Shown here: positions 50,177-60,273 of the stretch, one piece after another
How the letters are laid out: each line of letters begins with the position of its first letter
Position numbering within the stretch: position 1 is the stretch's first letter
NCBI GenBank assembly: GCA_001896725.1
Contig: MPPA01000009.1
Location: 124,001 to 188,000 of the forward strand
Source: Methanococcoides sp. EBM-47
GTDB lineage: Archaea > Halobacteriota > Methanosarcinia > Methanosarcinales > Methanosarcinaceae
Length of the DNA: 64,000 nt
Direction: 5' to 3'
Made by a program: the position numbers and the translations under genes
Notes under the pieces: model-generated
The model's input: the letters and a program-made list of their open reading frames with translations, nothing else
Told to the model about the DNA's origin: nothing
Database searches by the model: none

Positions 50177-51133
50177 TCAGTTAATGTCCTTAGCAAGCCT
50201 ACTCCTTACAGCTGCCACAAGCAAAGGCAAAGTAATGGTCGCATCAGAGTGTACCGTGACCGAGCGGGCGTCTTCACTTACCTTGCCCCATGACCGTGCT
50301 TCATCAAGAGTGGCACCGCTCAAGCCCCCGGTCTGCGGGGTATCCATGGTAAGCTGTATAGCATATTTGAATTCCTGATGGGTCACAAGCATTGACTGGA
50401 AAATATAGTTCTTGGGAACCCCACCTCCGATCAGCAATGCACCCGGATCCTTTGCTTCATAACAGATATCTATTATTTCTCTCATATCTGCAAATGCATC
50501 TACATTAAGAGCATGCATCTGTTTGTACAGCCAGGCTTGCAGCCCTATCATGGAATCCTGTATGGCAGGGCAGTACACAGGCACGCTCATGTCAGCAGCA
50601 GTGCGTAATATGGAATTCTTATCATCGATGTTACTGCCAATATGTGTCATGAATTCCCGGATGGATATGGTCCTGTCCCCTATATCAGAGAAGATAGACT
50701 GCATCTTCTCTTCAAAATCCGTGAAATGATGTTCAGGCAGGAACACATCGTAAATGCGGTTGATCTCCTGATGCTTGAGTTCCAGATCATCGGTTTGCTC
50801 AGTGCCTTTGTAATGGTGCAGACCCATGGATTCCACTACCTCGTGCACCATATTTGCTCCTGTGGTGACAAGTACATCAATGTAGCCGTCCCTGATGAGA
50901 TCAGCTACAATGGCTCGCATGCCCGCTGGCACCATTGCTCCGGCAAGCCCGAAGAAAGTGGTGCTCTTGTTGCTTAACATCTCATGATAGATATCCACTG
51001 CATCAGCTATCCGGCCTGCTCCAAAAGCACAGCCATCCAGTGCATGTATCAGTTCGTCCACGCTCATGCCAGCTGTTATTGTGGCCTGATCGATAGGACA
51101 CTGAAGATTTCCTTCCTTTGAATGATGAAACAT
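50177..51133 (-). CDS. dys: Deoxyhypusine synthase
   Basis: This enzyme transfers the aminobutyl group of spermidine to a lysine of translation factor aIF5A. The 318-residue protein has [50 protein letters not shown] and the catalytic lysine in [11 protein letters not shown]. It is found only in archaea and eukaryotes (with few exceptions), supporting the archaeal assignment. It precedes pyrF in a two-gene unit. Confidence 0.93.
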   Translation of the reverse strand: MFHHSKEGNLQCPIDQATITAGMSVDELIHALDGCAFGAGRIADAVDIYHEMLSNKSTTFFGLAGAMVPAGMRAIVADLIRDGYIDVLVTTGANMVHEVVESMGLHHYKGTEQTDDLELKHQEINRIYDVFLPEHHFTDFEEKMQSIFSDIGDRTISIREFMTHIGSNIDDKNSILRTAADMSVPVYCPAIQDSMIGLQAWLYKQMHALNVDAFADMREIIDICYEAKDPGALLIGGGVPKNYIFQSMLVTHQEFKYAIQLTMDTPQTGGLSGATLDEARSWGKVSEDARSVTVHSDATITLPLLVAAVRSRLAKDIN

Positions 51134-51260
51134 TTAATAACCTTCTTTTTGTATGTTTACAACATTCATATGTTTTAAGGTTTCTTCATATTTACCTTAC
51201 CTTTACGATTTAGAATGGACCTATATACCATATTCAAAATAAAATCCGTTATACATTAGA

Positions 51261-52091
51261 ATGACGATAAAGATAGAACCCATATTCAATGAACCTGTGC
51301 TTGTTGTAGAAAACAAAATGAGGTCGCTGGTAATAGCAGATATACATCTGGGGATTGAGTGGGACCTCTGCACAAGTGGTTTTTTCATACCCAGCCACAT
51401 GCAAAAAGGACTTGACCGGATCCTGGAACATATAGGATCAATAAAACCTGATAGAATAATACTGCTGGGAGACGTTAAACATAACGTTCCTCAGACCTCA
51501 TGGCAGGAAAAGGACGAGCTACCTTATTTTCTGGGCACTCTGGCAGAATATGCACATGTAGACATACTTCCCGGTAATCATGATGCAGGCATAGAGTTTC
51601 TCCTTCCTGAAGGGAAGGATGTGCAGTTGCATTCTTCCAGAGGTACCGTTATAGATAGTGTGGGATATTTCCATGGTCATACCTGGCCAGCTCCCGAACT
51701 GTTTGAGGTCGAGTATATTATCATGGCCCATAATCATCCAACGGTCCGTTTCACAGACCCTCTTGGCCATAAGGTAGTAGAACCTGCGTGGGTGCGCACC
51801 CGGCTGAAAAAAGAGGTATTACAGGCGCATTATAGTAGTCTAGACCTAAATATAGGATGGAAAGACCCGATGGTATTCATTGTACCATCTTTCAACGAGC
51901 TGTGTGGAGGCATTGCATTCAATGAGTCATTGGAAGATGACCTGTTAGGTCCTATATTTTCAGGTGGAGTGGAACTGGATAATGCAGAGATCTATCTGCT
52001 GGATGGAACAAAGCTGGGACTTCTGAAACATATACGCAAATTGCATGGCCCTAAAAATAAGCGCAAAGAAAAGGGTAAGGGACACAGATGA
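51261..52091 (+). CDS. Metallophosphoesterase (archaeal, Lhr-linked)
   Basis: The 276-residue calcineurin-type phosphoesterase has metal motifs [32 protein letters not shown] and [11 protein letters not shown]. The stop overlaps the lhr start by ATGA. Such a phosphoesterase/helicase pair suggests a shared role in DNA repair, as in the DNA-ligase-associated phosphoesterases, but its substrate is not known. Confidence 0.88.
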   Translation: MTIKIEPIFNEPVLVVENKMRSLVIADIHLGIEWDLCTSGFFIPSHMQKGLDRILEHIGSIKPDRIILLGDVKHNVPQTSWQEKDELPYFLGTLAEYAHVDILPGNHDAGIEFLLPEGKDVQLHSSRGTVIDSVGYFHGHTWPAPELFEVEYIIMAHNHPTVRFTDPLGHKVVEPAWVRTRLKKEVLQAHYSSLDLNIGWKDPMVFIVPSFNELCGGIAFNESLEDDLLGPIFSGGVELDNAEIYLLDGTKLGLLKHIRKLHGPKNKRKEKGKGHR

Positions 52092-54919
52092 GCTTTGGGA
52101 ACATGTTCGATGCTTTTGATCTGAAAATCCAAGAAACTTTGATAAAACTTGGGTTCAAGACCCCTACGGAACCACAGGAAAAAGCCTTCCCACATATATT
52201 AAAAGGAGAACATACGTTCCTAATAGCTCCCACAGGCTCAGGAAAAACCGAATCTGCAGTACTGCCGATCTTCAATAACATCCTTGCAAGACCCCTTGAA
52301 GAAAGAAAGGGCATATCTGCTCTGTACATCACGCCTCTGCGGGCATTGAACAGGGATATGCTATCACGTATACAATGGTGGGGCAAGGAATTGGGCATTG
52401 ATGTGCAAGTACGTCATGGGGACACTTCACGTAACGAACGTCAGAAACAGTCAAGAAGACCACCGGACCTCCTGATCACAACACCTGAAACCTTACAGGC
52501 AATGTTCACAGGTAGGTTACTGCGGGAAAATCTGGGATACGTGAAGCATGTCGTGGTAGATGAGATCCATGAGCTGGCAGCTTCAAAAAGAGGAGCACAA
52601 CTTGCTATAGGTCTCGAAAGGCTTGTGGAGCTTGCAGGTGAGTTCCAGAGGGTGGGGCTTTCTGCCACGGTAGGTAACCCGGAAGAAGTTGCACGTTTTC
52701 TTGCCGGATCAGAAAGAAATGTAGTGGTCTTACAGGTCATCATATCCAAATCTCTGGAATTTAAAGTGGTGCGTCCGCAGATAACAGCAAAGGATATGGA
52801 GATCTCCCAGATGGTAGGATGTGATACTGAGTTTGCTGCACATCTGAGATGCATCCGGGATACAGTAAGAAGACATGAATCTACATTGATATTCGTTAAC
52901 ACGAGACAAAGTGCAGAAGCTCTGGCATCAGGATTCAGGATAATGGGCGAACCTATTGGAGTACACCATGGTTCCTTATCCGTGGAAACCCGTATCGAAG
53001 CTGAAGAATCGTTCAAGGCAGGGAACATAAGAGGCCTTATCTGCACCTCCTCCATGGAACTCGGTATTGATATCGGAAAGGTGGACCATGTTATACAGTA
53101 TGGATCACCACGACAGGTTTCCCGACTTTTACAAAGGGTTGGACGTGCAGGTCATCGGATACATGAGATCTCCAGGGGAACTATTCTTGCAGTCGGACAG
53201 GACGACATTGCAGAGAGCATGATGATCGTGATGTATGCTCTCGAAGGAAAAGCGGAAAAGATATCAGTACAGACCGGGGCCCTGGATGTGCTGGCCAACC
53301 AGATATCCGGGATGGTACTTGATTTCGGGGAACTTGATATTGCACGCCTGTATTCGATCATCAAAAGAGCGTATCCTTTTCGTGATCTGACCTTGCAGGA
53401 GCTGGAAAGGGTTGTGGAGCAGGTCACAGAATACAGGCTGGTATGGAGAGAGGGTGGGTCAAACGTACTAGGAAGGAGGCGAAAGAGCTGGCAGTATTAT
53501 TATGATAACCTTTCCATGATACCAAGTGAGAAAAGGTATGAGATCTTTGATATGGTTTCCGGCAGGCCTGTTGGAATGCTGGATGAGGCTTTTGTTGTAA
53601 CATCTGCAACTCCTGGTGCTGTGTTCATCACGAAAGGTGATATGTGGAGGGTCATAGACATGGACGTCGAAAGATGCAGGATAAAAGTAGAGCCTGTCAA
53701 GGCAAAAGGTGAGATCCCCAGTTGGGTGGGGGAGGAAATACCTGTGCCTTTTGATGTGGCCCAGGCAGTGGGAAGGCTTCGTGCTTTAATAAGGGATTCA
53801 CTTCTTAATGAGATGGATGAGGGAACAATAGCAGCAGAGCTTATGCAAAAGTACCATGTTGATATGGCAGGTGCCAAAGAGTTGATATCGCTTGTGGCTG
53901 AACATGTGACGGCTGGGTTCAAGGTCCCGGATGATAAGACATTGCTTATCGAAAGCGATGCTGGTGCAGTGATCATTAACGCTTGTTTTGGGCATAATAC
54001 CAATGAAACCTTAGCCAAAGTATTGACAGCATTGCTTGCAGCACGTTTTGGGAGCAGTGTGGTACAGGAAGTGGACCCTTATCGCATAAGACTTGAGGGT
54101 CCATATAGGCTGAAACCTATGGAAATAAGGTCAATGATACTTGATATTGGGCCTGACCATATTGGACCTGTCATAGAGATGACCCTGAAGAACACAAATC
54201 TGATGAAGTGGAAAATGATGCATGTTGCCAGGAAGTTCGGAGCATTGAGCAAAGATCTGGATTACGACAGGATCAGCATGAAAAAACTTCTTGAAATATA
54301 TAAGGATACTTCTATGTACGATGAGGTTATCCGAGAGATCCTACATGATATGCTGGATGTGGAAACAGCCAGCAAGATTTTATCACGTATATCATCAGGT
54401 GAGGTCCAGATCGAGATCAGTGCCCCAACACCGATCGGTTCATCGGGATTTTCGATGAAGCGTGACCTTGTAGCCCCGGAAAAAGCAGACAGATCGATAG
54501 TGCTTGCCCTCAAGGAACGTATCATGAACGATAATATCATATTGTTCTGTACGCACTGTAAAAAATGGGTCTCTAACAGGAAGGTAATGAATGTACCGGA
54601 CGATATCACATGTCCTGTGTGTGGATCAAAAATGGTGGCTGCCCTCAAACCATGGGAAAAGGAAGAGATAAAGCTTGTGAAAAAACAGGGTGGTTCTGCT
54701 TCCAGTGAAGAAATAAAGCGTATCAAGAGAGTATATAGAAATGCTAATTTTGTGAGGGCCATTGGGAAAAAGGCTGTCATTGCACTTGCTTCTAGGGGTG
54801 TGGGCCCTGAGATCGCCTCCCGTATAATACAGAAAAACAGGCCTGATGAAGAAGATTTCTACAGGGACATCCTGGCAGCAGAGCGTAACTATGCTAAAAC
54901 GAAGAAGTTCTGGGACTGA
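52088..54919 (+). CDS. lhr: Lhr-type ATP-dependent DNA helicase
   Basis: The 943-residue superfamily 2 helicase has Walker A PTGSGKT (48-54), [36 protein letters not shown] and [11 protein letters not shown] motif VI, then the Lhr-specific winged-helix and C-terminal region. Residues about 818-846 hold two CxxC pairs (CTHCKKW and CPVCGSK), a zinc ribbon, followed by a helix-hairpin-helix ([12 protein letters not shown]). Archaeal Lhr helicases unwind branched DNA and RNA-DNA hybrids in repair. Confidence 0.93.
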   Translation: MSFGNMFDAFDLKIQETLIKLGFKTPTEPQEKAFPHILKGEHTFLIAPTGSGKTESAVLPIFNNILARPLEERKGISALYITPLRALNRDMLSRIQWWGKELGIDVQVRHGDTSRNERQKQSRRPPDLLITTPETLQAMFTGRLLRENLGYVKHVVVDEIHELAASKRGAQLAIGLERLVELAGEFQRVGLSATVGNPEEVARFLAGSERNVVVLQVIISKSLEFKVVRPQITAKDMEISQMVGCDTEFAAHLRCIRDTVRRHESTLIFVNTRQSAEALASGFRIMGEPIGVHHGSLSVETRIEAEESFKAGNIRGLICTSSMELGIDIGKVDHVIQYGSPRQVSRLLQRVGRAGHRIHEISRGTILAVGQDDIAESMMIVMYALEGKAEKISVQTGALDVLANQISGMVLDFGELDIARLYSIIKRAYPFRDLTLQELERVVEQVTEYRLVWREGGSNVLGRRRKSWQYYYDNLSMIPSEKRYEIFDMVSGRPVGMLDEAFVVTSATPGAVFITKGDMWRVIDMDVERCRIKVEPVKAKGEIPSWVGEEIPVPFDVAQAVGRLRALIRDSLLNEMDEGTIAAELMQKYHVDMAGAKELISLVAEHVTAGFKVPDDKTLLIESDAGAVIINACFGHNTNETLAKVLTALLAARFGSSVVQEVDPYRIRLEGPYRLKPMEIRSMILDIGPDHIGPVIEMTLKNTNLMKWKMMHVARKFGALSKDLDYDRISMKKLLEIYKDTSMYDEVIREILHDMLDVETASKILSRISSGEVQIEISAPTPIGSSGFSMKRDLVAPEKADRSIVLALKERIMNDNIILFCTHCKKWVSNRKVMNVPDDITCPVCGSKMVAALKPWEKEEIKLVKKQGGSASSEEIKRIKRVYRNANFVRAIGKKAVIALASRGVGPEIASRIIQKNRPDEEDFYRDILAAERNYAKTKKFWD

Positions 54920-54991
54920 TAATTCACAAAATGGCCTGCGGCCCTGAACAGAAACATATTTAATCTAGTATAAAACGCTATTCCCAATAGC

Positions 54992-55035
54992 TTTATATTC
55001 GATGTATTGTAAACTTAGTTGACTAACTCTTTAAT
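54992..55035 (+). promoter_or_regulatory. mtaA promoter region
   Basis: TTTATATT (54992-54999) is the likely TATA box, about 55 bases before the mtaA ATG, with ATAAAAC further upstream at about 54971. The strong ribosome binding site GGAGAGAAGGA (55038-55048) follows. Confidence 0.5.
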
Positions 55036-55053
55036 TGGAGAGAAGGATTAATT

Positions 55054-56070
55054 ATGAGCGAACTAAACATGAAGGAAAGGTTTTTAAAGGCATTGAAAGG
55101 TGAGAAAGTTGACAAGGTCCCTGTTCTATCCGTTACACAAACAGCTATTGTCGAACTAATGGATAAGACAGGTGCTGCATGGCCAGAAGCCCATAGTGAT
55201 GCAAAGCTCATGGCAGAGCTCGCATACGCTTCATATGAGGTATGTGGCCTTGAAGGTGTAAGAGCACCATATTGTCTCACTGTTCTTGCTCAGGTAATGG
55301 GATGCGAGATCAACATGGGTACAAAGAACAGACAGCCATCTGTTACAGCCCATCCATACAATGATACTGCAAATCTCAAAATACCTGAAAACCTCCTTGC
55401 GCAGGGAAGGATCCCCGCTGTACTGGAAGCATTGAAGATCCTTAAAGAGAAGACGGGTGGGAATGTTCCTGTGATAGCAGGCATGGAAGGACCTATCACC
55501 CTTGCATCTGATCTCTGCGGTGTTAAAAAGTTCATGAAATGGTCCATAAAGGACAAAGATTCATACAACGCTATACTTGACTTCGCAACCGATGCATGTA
55601 TAGAATATGCTAATGCCCTTGCAGATGCAGGTGCAGATGTGATCAGTGTGCCAGACCCGGTGTGTTCTCCTGATCTTATGCCACCAGCTGGTTTTGAAGC
55701 AGACCTTAAGCCAAGGTTACAGAAGTTCGCAGCAGCAGTAAAGGTGCCAATGATCCTCCATATCTGCGGTGATGTCACAGCGATCATTCCAGCAATGGCT
55801 GACTGTGGATTTACATCCATCAGTATCGAAGAGAAGGTTAAGGACCTGGCAGGCGCAAAGGCAAAGGTTGAGGGCAAAGTGACCATTTGTGGCAATGTAT
55901 CAAGTCCCTTCGTTCTGCTTGCAGGTACCCAGGACGCTGTAAAGGAAGCAGCCACAGTCGCTCTTGAGGCAGGAGTGGATGTGCTTGCACCAGGCTGTGG
56001 TATAGCACCGGACACACCCGTTGCCAACCTAAAGGCATTGGTTGCTGCAAGGGACGAATTCTATAAGTAA
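55054..56070 (+). CDS. mtaA: Methylcobalamin:coenzyme M methyltransferase, methanol-specific
   Basis: MtaA moves the methyl group from the MtaC corrinoid to coenzyme M, giving methyl-CoM. The 338-residue UroD-fold enzyme starts MSELNMKERFLKALKGEKVD and has zinc ligands in MILHICGDVTAIIP and LAPGCGIAPDTP. It faces mtaB with about 180 bases between stops. MtaA rather than MtbA is suggested by the neighbouring mtaCB genes, not proven by sequence alone. Confidence 0.93.
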   Translation: MSELNMKERFLKALKGEKVDKVPVLSVTQTAIVELMDKTGAAWPEAHSDAKLMAELAYASYEVCGLEGVRAPYCLTVLAQVMGCEINMGTKNRQPSVTAHPYNDTANLKIPENLLAQGRIPAVLEALKILKEKTGGNVPVIAGMEGPITLASDLCGVKKFMKWSIKDKDSYNAILDFATDACIEYANALADAGADVISVPDPVCSPDLMPPAGFEADLKPRLQKFAAAVKVPMILHICGDVTAIIPAMADCGFTSISIEEKVKDLAGAKAKVEGKVTICGNVSSPFVLLAGTQDAVKEAATVALEAGVDVLAPGCGIAPDTPVANLKALVAARDEFYK

Positions 56071-56082
56071 ACCCATTCTTTC

Positions 56083-56101
56083 TGTGGTCTTCATGACCAC
56101 A
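56083..56101 (+). terminator. mtaA terminator hairpin
   Basis: TGTGGTC and GACCACA form a perfect 7-bp stem with a five-base loop, followed by a T-rich TACTCTTTTTC tract, 13 bases after the mtaA stop. Confidence 0.7.
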
Positions 56102-56149
56102 TACTCTTTTTCTAACTTACGTTAATGTTATAATTATGATATTATAATT

Positions 56150-56165
56150 AATTAATTAATTAATT
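56150..56165. repeat. TTAA tetranucleotide repeat
   Basis: Four TTAA units occur between the convergent mtaA and mtaB genes. No function is apparent. Confidence 0.7.
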
Positions 56166-56218
56166 CAAAGTGCAAATGCATTTGAAATAAAAAATAGCAA
56201 CTATATAATGAATTAGAA

Positions 56219-56239
56219 CAAAAAAAGAAAAAAGAAAGG
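56219..56239 (-). terminator. T-rich terminator of mtaCB
   Basis: On the minus strand the sequence 10-30 bases beyond the mtaB stop is a run of T interrupted by single C residues. Such U-rich stretches are usual archaeal transcription terminators. Confidence 0.65.
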
Positions 56240-56248
56240 AACCCAAGT

Positions 56249-57640
56249 TTAGAACTTGTAGTTCTCTTCTGGCTTGAACACTGCTATTTCTGACTTGTAC
56301 TTGGCAAGCATATCGCTCATGAACTTGTCCGTTTCATCGGTAAGTGCATTGATAGCTTTCTCTGCGTCTGCAAGTGCATTTGTCTCGAAGCGGGACATCT
56401 GCAGTTTGCCTTCGGCCTTTGAAGCATTGAGGAGATTGACCGTCTCAGCTGCAGCAGCCTTTGCACGGAGATACAGATCATTTCCGTTCTTAGCGATCGC
56501 ATTACCAACCTTCCATGCATTGTCGTATGCAAGGATGTATCCCTGTGGGTCTCTGTACCTGTCGGACAGCATCATCATGTCACGGAGCAACTTACCGTTC
56601 CCGGTGTTGAGTGCAACGTTCATGAGAGCTGCATCCATGCTCAGGGTCTGTGCCCAACACTGGACCGAAGTACCACCGAACTCACCGTGGTATTCGACAG
56701 ACTCATTGGACCATAGGTCACAGCACTGCATTGTCAGGTTACCCATGACATCAGCGTGTGCACATGTTGCAGACTTTCCTTCCTGGGCTATGGGTACACC
56801 AGCTATGGACTTTACAATGGTGTTCTCATAACCGCAGTCCTTACCAGGACCCTTTGCACCTGCTTCATATCCGCAGAGCGTCCTTGCTGCAGAGATCGTC
56901 CTTGCAATGATCGCAAGGGTGTGAGCAAGGTTCTTGTCAAGCAGTCCGCCTGCAATGAACATTGCAGTGTTCGCCTGTGAACAGTCCGTGTCACCAGCTG
57001 GGATTACACCCTTCTTCTGTGCGATCTTGGCAATGTCCTGCCAGATCATGGTCATGTCAATGGAGCCAAGGCATCCAATCGAGTAGATCAGACCAGGCAT
57101 ATCGTTTCTCAGGATCGCGTAGTCAAGGACTTCTTTTCCACCCATCGTTTCGATGGACAGGAAATCTGCTCCGCCATCTGCAACCGCTTCAAAGGATTCC
57201 ATGAGCAGGTCGTACTTTGGACCGATCAGTGCAAGGTAATCACGCTCTTCACGGATGTCACCTGGTGTGTGCCTGAGAGCACATTTTATGCCATACTCTT
57301 CGTTGTATTCTTCGATAATGGTCTTCTGAACATGCGCGATCTCGCCTCCCCATGTCGGGTTGTTGGTCATCTGCTGCACGTGTTCCGTCTCAAGTGAGAT
57401 AGATGGGAAGCCGATCTGTACAGCCCTGGCCATTATGTCGGTGGTAAGCCTGCGGTATTCAGAAACAAGTTTCTCCTTGGACTGTCCAGTATCTGGCCTT
57501 GGTGCATAGTTAACTTCGGCTGTAACATAGCCGGCACCGACCTCCAGACCTAACTTTGTCTTTACAGGGTACTTTGCGTTACCGAAGAGCATGTCGTCAG
57601 CTTTGGTGTATGCCATTTCAGTGTATCTTTTTACTGTCAT
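56249..57640 (-). CDS. mtaB: Methanol:corrinoid methyltransferase
   Basis: MtaB activates methanol with a zinc ion and methylates the corrinoid of MtaC. The roughly 463-residue protein begins MTVKRYTEMAYTKADDMLFG and has LSIETMGGKEV, IYSIGCLGSIDM and GAKGPGKDCGYENTIVKSIA with the zinc-ligand Glu and Cys residues of the family. ATG 57640 is chosen over the in-frame GTG at 57649, which is inside its GAGGTGA ribosome binding site. It follows mtaC by 14 bases in one operon. Confidence 0.95.
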   Translation of the reverse strand: MTVKRYTEMAYTKADDMLFGNAKYPVKTKLGLEVGAGYVTAEVNYAPRPDTGQSKEKLVSEYRRLTTDIMARAVQIGFPSISLETEHVQQMTNNPTWGGEIAHVQKTIIEEYNEEYGIKCALRHTPGDIREERDYLALIGPKYDLLMESFEAVADGGADFLSIETMGGKEVLDYAILRNDMPGLIYSIGCLGSIDMTMIWQDIAKIAQKKGVIPAGDTDCSQANTAMFIAGGLLDKNLAHTLAIIARTISAARTLCGYEAGAKGPGKDCGYENTIVKSIAGVPIAQEGKSATCAHADVMGNLTMQCCDLWSNESVEYHGEFGGTSVQCWAQTLSMDAALMNVALNTGNGKLLRDMMMLSDRYRDPQGYILAYDNAWKVGNAIAKNGNDLYLRAKAAAAETVNLLNASKAEGKLQMSRFETNALADAEKAINALTDETDKFMSDMLAKYKSEIAVFKPEENYKF

Positions 57641-57654
57641 TATTGTCACCTCAT

Positions 57655-58416
57655 TTAATGCATGTGGAAGTTATCCTTCAGCTGCTCCAAGCCCTTACCA
57701 GCGAGGATCATGTCTGCCATCTGTGGGGCATGTGCAGCTTCCTCACCATATACACCAAGCTCATACGTCTCTACGAAGTCCTGGTTCACAGCTCCGCCAC
57801 CACACTGGAACGGCACCTTTATGCCAGCTTCAAGCAGCCTGTCGTTTATTTCCTTAAAGGCATACATTGTTGTTGTCATAAGTGCTGTACCTGTGATCAT
57901 CATTGGTTTCTCTGCCTTGACGGCTGCGACGACCTCATCTACCGGGACATCACGACCAAGGTCTACTACTTCGTAGCCAGCTGCTCTTAACAGGGCTGCT
58001 ACAATGGTCTTGCCAATGTCGTGAACGTCACCTTCTGCAACGTGGCAGACAACTTTGCCCTTAGGAGTTGGGGCTGAACCGGATTTCTCTTTACAGAACT
58101 CGATACCCGCAAGCATTGCATCAGCAGACATCATAACATTTGGCAGGAATATGATGCCTTCATCATACAAGTCTGTGACGACCTTCATACCTGGCATCAG
58201 CATATCGTCGATCAATTTGATCGCATTTGCACCGGCATCGATCGCCTTCTTCAGGCCTTCGACAACATCATCCTCCTCGCCCTCGAAGATCGCCCTATAA
58301 ACCGATTTGGCAGGCTCGGTCTTTGGGTACTGCTCAGCTGCTAATTCCTCAGGTGTCTGTGCTTTCTCCTTCTGCACATTATACCTAATTAATATTTTAC
58401 TGGGGTCTACATCCAT
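57655..58416 (-). CDS. mtaC: Methanol corrinoid protein
   Basis: MtaC carries the methyl group between MtaB and MtaA on a histidine-bound corrinoid. The 253-residue protein has a helical cap (EGEEDDVVEGLKKAIDAGAN) and a B12-binding domain with the ligand motif VAEGDVHDIGKTIVAALLRA and a GTALMTTTMYAFKEI loop. The strong ribosome binding site AAGGAGGTAAATAT precedes the ATG. Confidence 0.95.
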   Translation of the reverse strand: MDVDPSKILIRYNVQKEKAQTPEELAAEQYPKTEPAKSVYRAIFEGEEDDVVEGLKKAIDAGANAIKLIDDMLMPGMKVVTDLYDEGIIFLPNVMMSADAMLAGIEFCKEKSGSAPTPKGKVVCHVAEGDVHDIGKTIVAALLRAAGYEVVDLGRDVPVDEVVAAVKAEKPMMITGTALMTTTMYAFKEINDRLLEAGIKVPFQCGGGAVNQDFVETYELGVYGEEAAHAPQMADMILAGKGLEQLKDNFHMH

Positions 58417-58497
58417 ATATTTACCTCCTTATGTTCATTTTGCATGCATGGAATGCACTGCAACTAAACATGCGGCACTAAAATAACAGGTAACCTA

Positions 58498-58560
58498 GTT
58501 GTACCAAAGATATCTCTCATACAACTAATATTTATACCTGTTCTCCTTTGTACCACATGA
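58498..58560 (-). promoter_or_regulatory. mtaC promoter with flanking direct repeats
   Basis: TATTTATA (58529-58536; TATAAATA on the minus strand) is the likely TATA box, giving a leader of roughly 90 bases. TTGTACCA occurs at 58499-58506 and again at 58548-58555 in the same direction, one on each side of the box, suggesting a regulator site. Regulated mta genes in Methanosarcina are controlled by Msr-type proteins; the site here is not matched to any known one. Confidence 0.45.
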
Positions 58561-59148
58561 TAGTGTACGAGCAATCAGCATATAAGTATTACGGTTATGG
58601 TTTTTTTTGTATTTTTCTTAAATATAAGATTTTCAGATGATTAAATATGAATATATTTTTAAAATTAAAATAATAAATTTGGTTTATTTTATTAAAATAT
58701 ACCTTAACATGCTTATATATGAATATAGATCAGTATAAAAGCTTTATTTTCTATATCAAGATATTAAAATGCTGTTTTAATTTAAAAAAACATTAAAACC
58801 GTTTAGAATATGCATTATTTAATTAATTGAATTAAATATATATATCTATGGTGATGGTCAAAACAGACTTAATTTAGAAATGTAGTGACAAAAAAGATAT
58901 CTTTCATAATTTGGTTTTATCTATCACATTTTTAAAAATATTGCTTACTCAATTAATATTAAATAGTAAATTTAGAATTCAACCAAAACAGATATATATT
59001 GCATTTATTTGCACGCATTCTACGAAAAACATCTCATAGAACAGATCTTTGTGTTTGAAAAAATAAAAATTATAAATATACACATGTATATAAATAAATA
59101 AGAAAAAAGTTATAATCCTATAGCTACTGTTATCCGGACAACATAGCT
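58561..59148. other. AT-rich gene-free region between mtaC and the GTPase gene
   Basis: This roughly 590-base stretch is very AT-rich with many short A/T runs and no reading frame. The minus-strand T-run CTTTTTTCTTATT (59099-59111) beyond the GTPase stop is probably its terminator. Nothing else was recognised. Confidence 0.6.
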
Positions 59149-60240
59149 TCAAATAAACTTGATGCCATGCCTGTCATCCTTTTTGCGGACATTTATACCC
59201 TTTAACGCAAATGCCTCCACAACGCTGGAGTCAACTATGTCTATCAAAGTCATTTTATCAATATTGGAAACTGCAGACAATATCTTGAATCTGGGCACCC
59301 TGCTCTTGGAACTTATGAGTTCCATGCTTGGTTCTTCATAATGGGCAGTAACGTTCATTTTCACGGTCTCATTATCATTTTCAAGGAACATCTTTATATG
59401 TCCCACGAACTCAGGACTATGTTCCATAACTCTGGATTTGACCAACCTCATTGTTTCCTGTACAATTGTCCTGGCAACATTCGGAAGTATGTTCCCGCCA
59501 TCCACAATGAACTCTGTTGCATAACTGCTGATCCCCGAGGCTTCTACGGAATCCATGCTTTCATCGACCAGTTGCTCTCCCTCCATGGCCAGCAGTTCCG
59601 GAGTAACTGTCCGAAGCTCACCTGAAATTTTTTCAGCTGTATCTTCTTCCAGGACCAGCCTGACAAAATTGTGCCAATGCTCATCCTGTAGTTTTGTAGA
59701 AAGCTGGATAACACTGGCCTTTGGATTAAGCTGCTGCACCGAGGTCTCTATAATAGGTATCTGGAGTGGTTCCATAAGGTCTACCTTATTGATCACCAAA
59801 ATCTCTGCATCAATGATCTGCCTCATTGAGAAATGTTTTACTTCCTTCAGAAGCTGCTTGAACCTGCTGCCATCTATGAGTGTGACCAGCGGTGCAACCA
59901 CCGTTCCTTTCAGGTCCATAAGATATATCTCATTTTTGATGACCTGAGGGAAAGCGATACCAGTTGGTTCGATTAGCAAAATATCCGGCTGAAATTCCTT
60001 CATGAGCATAGAGATGGTGATCTTCATGTTCACCTTAAGACTGCAGCAGATGCAGCCACTGGTAAGTTCAGTGGTGTCCAGCCCGTATTTAGAAATAACA
60101 TCTCCATCGACCCCGATCTCGCCGATCTCATTAACGATGATAGCGACCTTTTTACCTTGCGCGCTGAGCTCTGTACCAAGTCTTATGATGGTAGAGGTCT
60201 TGCCACTGCCAAGAAATCCACCTATAACTATCACTCTCAT
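59149..60240 (-). CDS. CobW/P47K-family GTPase, linked to corrinoid activation
   Basis: The roughly 363-residue GTPase has the P-loop GGFLGSGKTSTI, the zinc-binding SGCICCSLKVNM, LLIEPTGIAFP and VINKVDLMEP. CobW/G3E GTPases deliver metals to proteins; beside ramA this one could help deliver cobalt/corrinoid or repair the activase. It follows ramA by about 33 bases in the same direction. ATG 60240 has GGATGGT upstream; ATG 60255 is an alternative. Confidence 0.85.
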   Translation of the reverse strand: MRVIVIGGFLGSGKTSTIIRLGTELSAQGKKVAIIVNEIGEIGVDGDVISKYGLDTTELTSGCICCSLKVNMKITISMLMKEFQPDILLIEPTGIAFPQVIKNEIYLMDLKGTVVAPLVTLIDGSRFKQLLKEVKHFSMRQIIDAEILVINKVDLMEPLQIPIIETSVQQLNPKASVIQLSTKLQDEHWHNFVRLVLEEDTAEKISGELRTVTPELLAMEGEQLVDESMDSVEASGISSYATEFIVDGGNILPNVARTIVQETMRLVKSRVMEHSPEFVGHIKMFLENDNETVKMNVTAHYEEPSMELISSKSRVPRFKILSAVSNIDKMTLIDIVDSSVVEAFALKGINVRKKDDRHGIKFI

Positions 60241-60273
60241 TCTAATACCATCCATAAAAAAGAAAATGGAAGA

